The position numbers and the translations under genes were made by a program. A stretch of DNA of 64,000 nucleotides, taken from NCBI GenBank assembly GCA_030606215.1, contig JAUWGW010000002.1:61325-125324 (forward strand). The letters are read 5' to 3'. Shown piece after piece: positions 60,504 through 64,000 of the stretch (position 1 is its first letter; every line of letters begins with the position of its first letter). The DNA comes from a bacterium. Its GTDB lineage: Bacteria > NPL-UPA2 > JAUVJM01. Under the pieces are notes generated by a model. It was given only the letters and a program-made list of their open reading frames with translations, was not told where the DNA came from and did no database searches.

Positions 60504-60999
60504 ATGTTTTTACCAGGAGTTCCACCCTTAGCTTGTGGGGTGCTGTTTCATCCCTCATAATTTCCAGATTGCCTATTCGCAAGAGTTTTGGGAACGTGCC
60601 AATTTTACCGAGATAACTTAGTATTTTCCCATATTCTGCGCTGAGCTCTATTTCTACGGGGACTTGCTCGTAGAACTCTTTTCTCACACGAATTCTCTGG
60701 CTAACTGAACTCAATGTTAGAGCAGTTTCTTCAGCGGATTCTGTAAGAAAAGCCAGAACATCGTTAATCTCACTCTCAACAGCAAGTTTTTCTTCAAGTT
60801 CCCCTGCTTTGCCCATATCATCATCACCCTTTTTCGTGAGTATTTGAGCTTCCTCTAACTCTGACGATATTTTTGTGAGTTCGCTTTTCAACGCAAGTAT
60901 TCTCTTTATTTCCGGTCGATATATAAACTTAAGAAGCATTCCCAGAATAATAACTACTACAATACTTAGAAGTATTTGCTCCCTTTTTGCTTCTGTCAC
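60487..60999 (-). CDS. PilO-like pilus assembly protein
   Basis: Single TM, coiled coil, ...VPVEIELSAEYGKILSYLGKIGTFPKLLRIGNLEI. Confidence 0.75.
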   Translation of the reverse strand: MTEAKREQILLSIVVVIILGMLLKFIYRPEIKRILALKSELTKISSELEEAQILTKKGDDDMGKAGELEEKLAVESEINDVLAFLTESAEETALTLSSVSQRIRVRKEFYEQVPVEIELSAEYGKILSYLGKIGTFPKLLRIGNLEIMRDETAPHKLRVELLVKTYVLPQ

Positions 61000-61003
61000 T
61001 ATT

Positions 61004-62620
61004 TCAATCCTCTCTTATAACACAATCAATTTCGAAAACTACTATTTCTCTCCTGGTGGTTTGCCTCTGCTTGATGCTGCCTAATTTAGCCTTCTTGATA
61101 AGTTTTGAACTTTCCAGCTTCCCTAAAAACTGTGTTACTCCAACATTTGAAAGCGCTCTTCCTCTTATTTTGAGATTGTCCTCTTCATTAAACCTGAGTT
61201 CTGTAATCCAGGCGTCTTCCGGGATTAGATTCCTGAGTTCCTGAAGTACTTTTAGACATGGAGAACGCTGCCTGTCAATAAGTTCTGTTAGGGCAGTTGT
61301 TCTCTTGGCTTTCTGCACGATGGGTCTTGAATTTAAAAGCTGTGTTCTCTTATTCTGTAATTGTTTTCTCAAACAAGTCTCCGTTCCCAAAAGTGCACTG
61401 TAGATGAAAACCAATCCCAGAACAGTTATAGCGAAAGTGCCTTTTATGTGAAATCTTAACTTCTTCTTAGCTTCAATCCTGGGAGAGAGGAGATTTATTC
61501 CCCCAGTCTTACTGAAAGCCGCTCCTGCTGCGGTAATAAATTGTGGATCCAGTTGTTTAATGGTTTTCACCGGCAACTGCATTTTCTCTCCTAAATAACC
61601 ATCCAGCCCTGTGAGTTTACCAGCTCCACCACTCATCAATATCCTATTCACATACCCTCCACCTGCTGTAGTGAAATAGTTCAGAGAGCGTTCCAATTCC
61701 CGTTGGAGGTGTTCAAGGACAGGTCTGATCATAGGAAATTCAGTTGCTCCTGGTGAAAATAAATCTTTCTCCTTCTTAAAACGTTCTGCTTCCTCAGTGG
61801 ACAGGGACAAATTGTCTGCAAGAGCTTTTGTGAGATTATTCCCTCCAATCTGCACCTGGCGTGCAAAAAGAAGAGATTTCCCTCTTACAATTGCAATATT
61901 TGTCTCCTTTGCCCCTATATCAACAAGTGCAGTTGTATCATCACTATACTCAGTCTCCAACAGGCAGTTGAGGAGTGAAAATGGCACTACGTCAATCTTT
62001 AAAGGTTGGATGCCGCTGTACCGAAGGCAGGAAAGTAATCTCAAGAGATATTCTCTTTCCATGCCGGCTATTAGCAGCTCTTTTTTATTCACACCTCTCT
62101 CAGTAGTTTCTCTCAAGATAACAAAATCCATAGCTGCATCGTTTACATCAATTGGAAGGAATCTTTTCATCTCCAATCTGATTGTTTTCTTTAATTCTTC
62201 TTCCCCCATCTGCGGCAGTTTAATCTGGCGGAGGAATATAGAAGAACCGGAGATAGTGCAATTAGCTTTTCTTACCCTTATTTTATGCTTATTCAGAATT
62301 TTTCGTATTGCGCCGGCGATAGCTCTGAACCGCCTATCTTCAGAAAGACCGGGAGTCAATTCAGTCATCGCAGTATTCAAAACGCTGCCTCTTGAAAACC
62401 AGACTACTTTTATAGAATTTTCTCCAAGGTCTATCCCGATAGCTTTTTTCGCTTTTTTGTATTCAATGTGAACTGATGTTTTAATTGATGCTGTTTTAGT
62501 AGAGGTCCTTTTAAGAAGAGAGGGGACGTCTTCTTCTTTCTTCCTTAAGTGTTTTTCGGGCATCTCCCCAAGTATGGAAGAAACGTCCTTACTGAGGCCT
62601 GACTTCTTTCTCACGGGCAA
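61004..62620 (-). CDS. PilM-PilN fusion protein
   Basis: PilM ATPase part (AIGIDLGENSIKVV...LLNCLLETEYSDDTTALVDIGAKETNIAIVRG...) continuing into a TM + PilN-like domain (LRFHIKGTFAITVLGLVFIYSAL...PEDAWITELRF). Confidence 0.85.
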   Translation of the reverse strand: MPVRKKSGLSKDVSSILGEMPEKHLRKKEEDVPSLLKRTSTKTASIKTSVHIEYKKAKKAIGIDLGENSIKVVWFSRGSVLNTAMTELTPGLSEDRRFRAIAGAIRKILNKHKIRVRKANCTISGSSIFLRQIKLPQMGEEELKKTIRLEMKRFLPIDVNDAAMDFVILRETTERGVNKKELLIAGMEREYLLRLLSCLRYSGIQPLKIDVVPFSLLNCLLETEYSDDTTALVDIGAKETNIAIVRGKSLLFARQVQIGGNNLTKALADNLSLSTEEAERFKKEKDLFSPGATEFPMIRPVLEHLQRELERSLNYFTTAGGGYVNRILMSGGAGKLTGLDGYLGEKMQLPVKTIKQLDPQFITAAGAAFSKTGGINLLSPRIEAKKKLRFHIKGTFAITVLGLVFIYSALLGTETCLRKQLQNKRTQLLNSRPIVQKAKRTTALTELIDRQRSPCLKVLQELRNLIPEDAWITELRFNEEDNLKIRGRALSNVGVTQFLGKLESSKLIKKAKLGSIKQRQTTRREIVVFEIDCVIRED

Positions 62621-62966
62621 TTACCTCTTCAGTTAGACTTTGATAATCTCCGGAGCCGATAGCCCTGGCATCGTAGAGAATTATAGGTTTCCCGGCACTT
62701 GGAGCTTCAGCTAATTTTATATTATTATTTATGACTGTATCAAACACTTTATCACGAAAGTGAGCTCTTATACCATTTAGAACATCTTTACAGAGATTTG
62801 TTCTTCTGTCAAAAAGCGTTGGGAGGATTCCAAGAATTGTCAGCTTGTAGTTAAGTCTTTTTTTTATTATATCTATGGTTTTAAGCAATTGTTTCATTCC
62901 CTCAAGAGGAAAATACTGCGTATGCACCGGTATAAGCAGCTCATCAGCCGCTGTCAAAGCATTTAT
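62589..62966 (-). pseudogene. ParA/Soj-type ATPase, C-terminal half only
   Basis: NALTAADELLIPVHTQYFPLEGMKQLLKTIDIIKKRLNYKLTILGILPTLFDRRTN; in-frame TAG immediately upstream; Walker A missing. Confidence 0.8.
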
Positions 62967-62973
62967 CTATGTC

Positions 62974-62993
62974 GGTGTTGCTATTGCAACACC
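62974..62993. repeat. Perfect hairpin GGTGTTGC-TATT-GCAACACC
   Basis: 8-bp arms at the parA/IS boundary. Confidence 0.8.
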
Positions 62994-63210
62994 ATTTGTA
63001 ATAGGAGAATGAATTGAACTTATTACATTTTAATAACCTTTCTTTTCTGGTAGATGTTCCTTATAGGTTGTCTTCATCTATTCGCGGTCTAATGCCGCCT
63101 GAGAACGAGTGCACGGCGGCCGGGCTTTATTCACATTACCGCGGTCTGAGGCATTTTCGCCTGCTGCCGCAAAACGAATTCAAAGTCACCGGCCCACCGT
63201 TTTTACCTAC
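62978..63210 (-). ncRNA. Structured repeat copy A (candidate IS110-family end/bridge-RNA-like element; strand uncertain)
   Basis: Aligns to 63260-63486; stem 63114-63128/63182-63199. Confidence 0.45.
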
Positions 63211-63259
63211 CAGAAACCTCGCTGAGGTATGTATGAGACCTATGGCAGATATACCTGCA

Positions 63260-63486
63260 GTTGCCATTATAGTACCATATGCAATGGGAGAATCAAACAA
63301 ATTTTCCTCCCATCTTAACTATCTCTCTGCCACAGTACACAACCCTCATAAGCTACCTTCATCTATTTGCAATTCGATGCTATTTGATAATGAGTGCATG
63401 GTGCCCGGGTTTTCTTCACGCTACCGTGGTCTTGACTACTTGCCGCAAAAAGAACCCAAAATCACCGGAGCACCATTCTTACTTAC
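63260..63486 (-). ncRNA. Structured repeat copy B, directly downstream of IS110 transposase (candidate bridge-RNA-like element; strand uncertain)
   Basis: Stem 63399-63413/63458-63475 is conserved with copy A through compensatory changes. Confidence 0.5.
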
Positions 63487-63490
63487 AAGG

Positions 63491-64000
63491 TTAATGAGCT
63501 GCTTCAGCCAGAGATTCAGCATGTCTATAAGATTTACTGCAAATAGGGTTATTCGTTTCCTTATTCCAGTTAGACTTAGTTCTATGCATAGCCCAAAGCC
63601 ATATAAGGAGTTTTCTTGCCAGAGCAGTAGCAGCTTTTTTCTTTCCTGCTCTTTTGGATATTTTAAGATGAACCTTCCTGCAGTAGGGATTTGTTCTAAA
63701 GGCAACCCAAGAAGCTTGTTGGAGCACCCATCTGATATTAGGAGGTCCTGCCTTAGAAATATGTCCATGATGGACCGTATCTGCAGACTGATATATTCTT
63801 GGAGCAAGACCGGCATAGGAAGCAAGTTGTTCAGGTTCATTGAATCTATCAAGGCCACCTGTTTCAGTAAGGACAGTGGCAGCAGTGATGAGACCGACTC
63901 CTGGAGCAGTCATAAGTCTTTCGATATCCTCATGAATCTCTGGGAGAGATTCAATCTCAAGATGAAGTTCTCTTCCAACTTTCTGGAGTTGCCTTTCAAG
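63491..64000 (-). mobile_element. IS110-family transposase (Transposase_20/IS116-110-902 C-terminal domain), truncated by window edge
   Basis: LERQLQKVGRELHLEIESLPEIHEDIERLMTAPGVGLITAATVLTETGGLDRFNEPEQLASYAGLAPRIYQSADTVHHGHISKAGPPNIRWVLQQASW; frame open to window end. Confidence 0.92.

Noticed and set aside
61797-62471. 224-aa plus-strand ORF
   Set aside because: Antisense shadow ORF within pilM::N.
63436-63858. 140-aa minus-strand ORF overlapping the transposase
   Set aside because: Alternate frame of the IS110 transposase; the 63491 frame carries the family motifs.

Overview
Bacterial chromosome window, densely coding and compatible with a PVC/Omnitrophota-type Gram-negative lineage (inference from a TIGR04137-like small basic protein plus LPS, V-ATPase and type IV pilus genes). 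The backbone holds: a Ser/Thr kinase truncated by the window edge; hisF; Kdo/LPS genes (rfaE1-like, kdsA, kdsD, a kdsC-lptC fusion, lptB); hpf-ptsH-ptsI; metK-ahcY; lptF/lptG; ispD/ispF/murI/queD; a complete V-type ATPase operon; nucleotide-sugar genes; tilS-ftsH-folE-folP-pdxJ-acpS-nnr; rpoN; nrdD/nrdG; and pilM::N-O-P-Q. Six tRNA genes are visible. The accessory parts are the most interesting. (1) 1465-5198 is a decayed integron-like cassette island with attC-type sites, two integrase fragments and toxin-antitoxin-like cargo. It lies between a convergent kinase and hisF and is bracketed by a 28-bp perfect direct repeat of the hisF 3' end. (2) A 77-bp MITE-like hairpin inside this island interrupts a small membrane-protein gene, and its precise removal restores the frame. 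(3) A PD-(D/E)xK/N6-methylase type IIG-like protein and a DprA-like protein sit inside the V-ATPase operon. (4) At the right edge an IS110-family transposase is followed by two tandem, diverged ~230-nt copies of a structured element with compensatory base changes (bridge-RNA candidate), abutting a truncated parA. (5) KdsC-LptC and PilM-PilN gene fusions. (6) An apparent in-frame palindromic insertion in nrdG. All calls come from reading the sequence and the supplied ORF translations; no searches were run.
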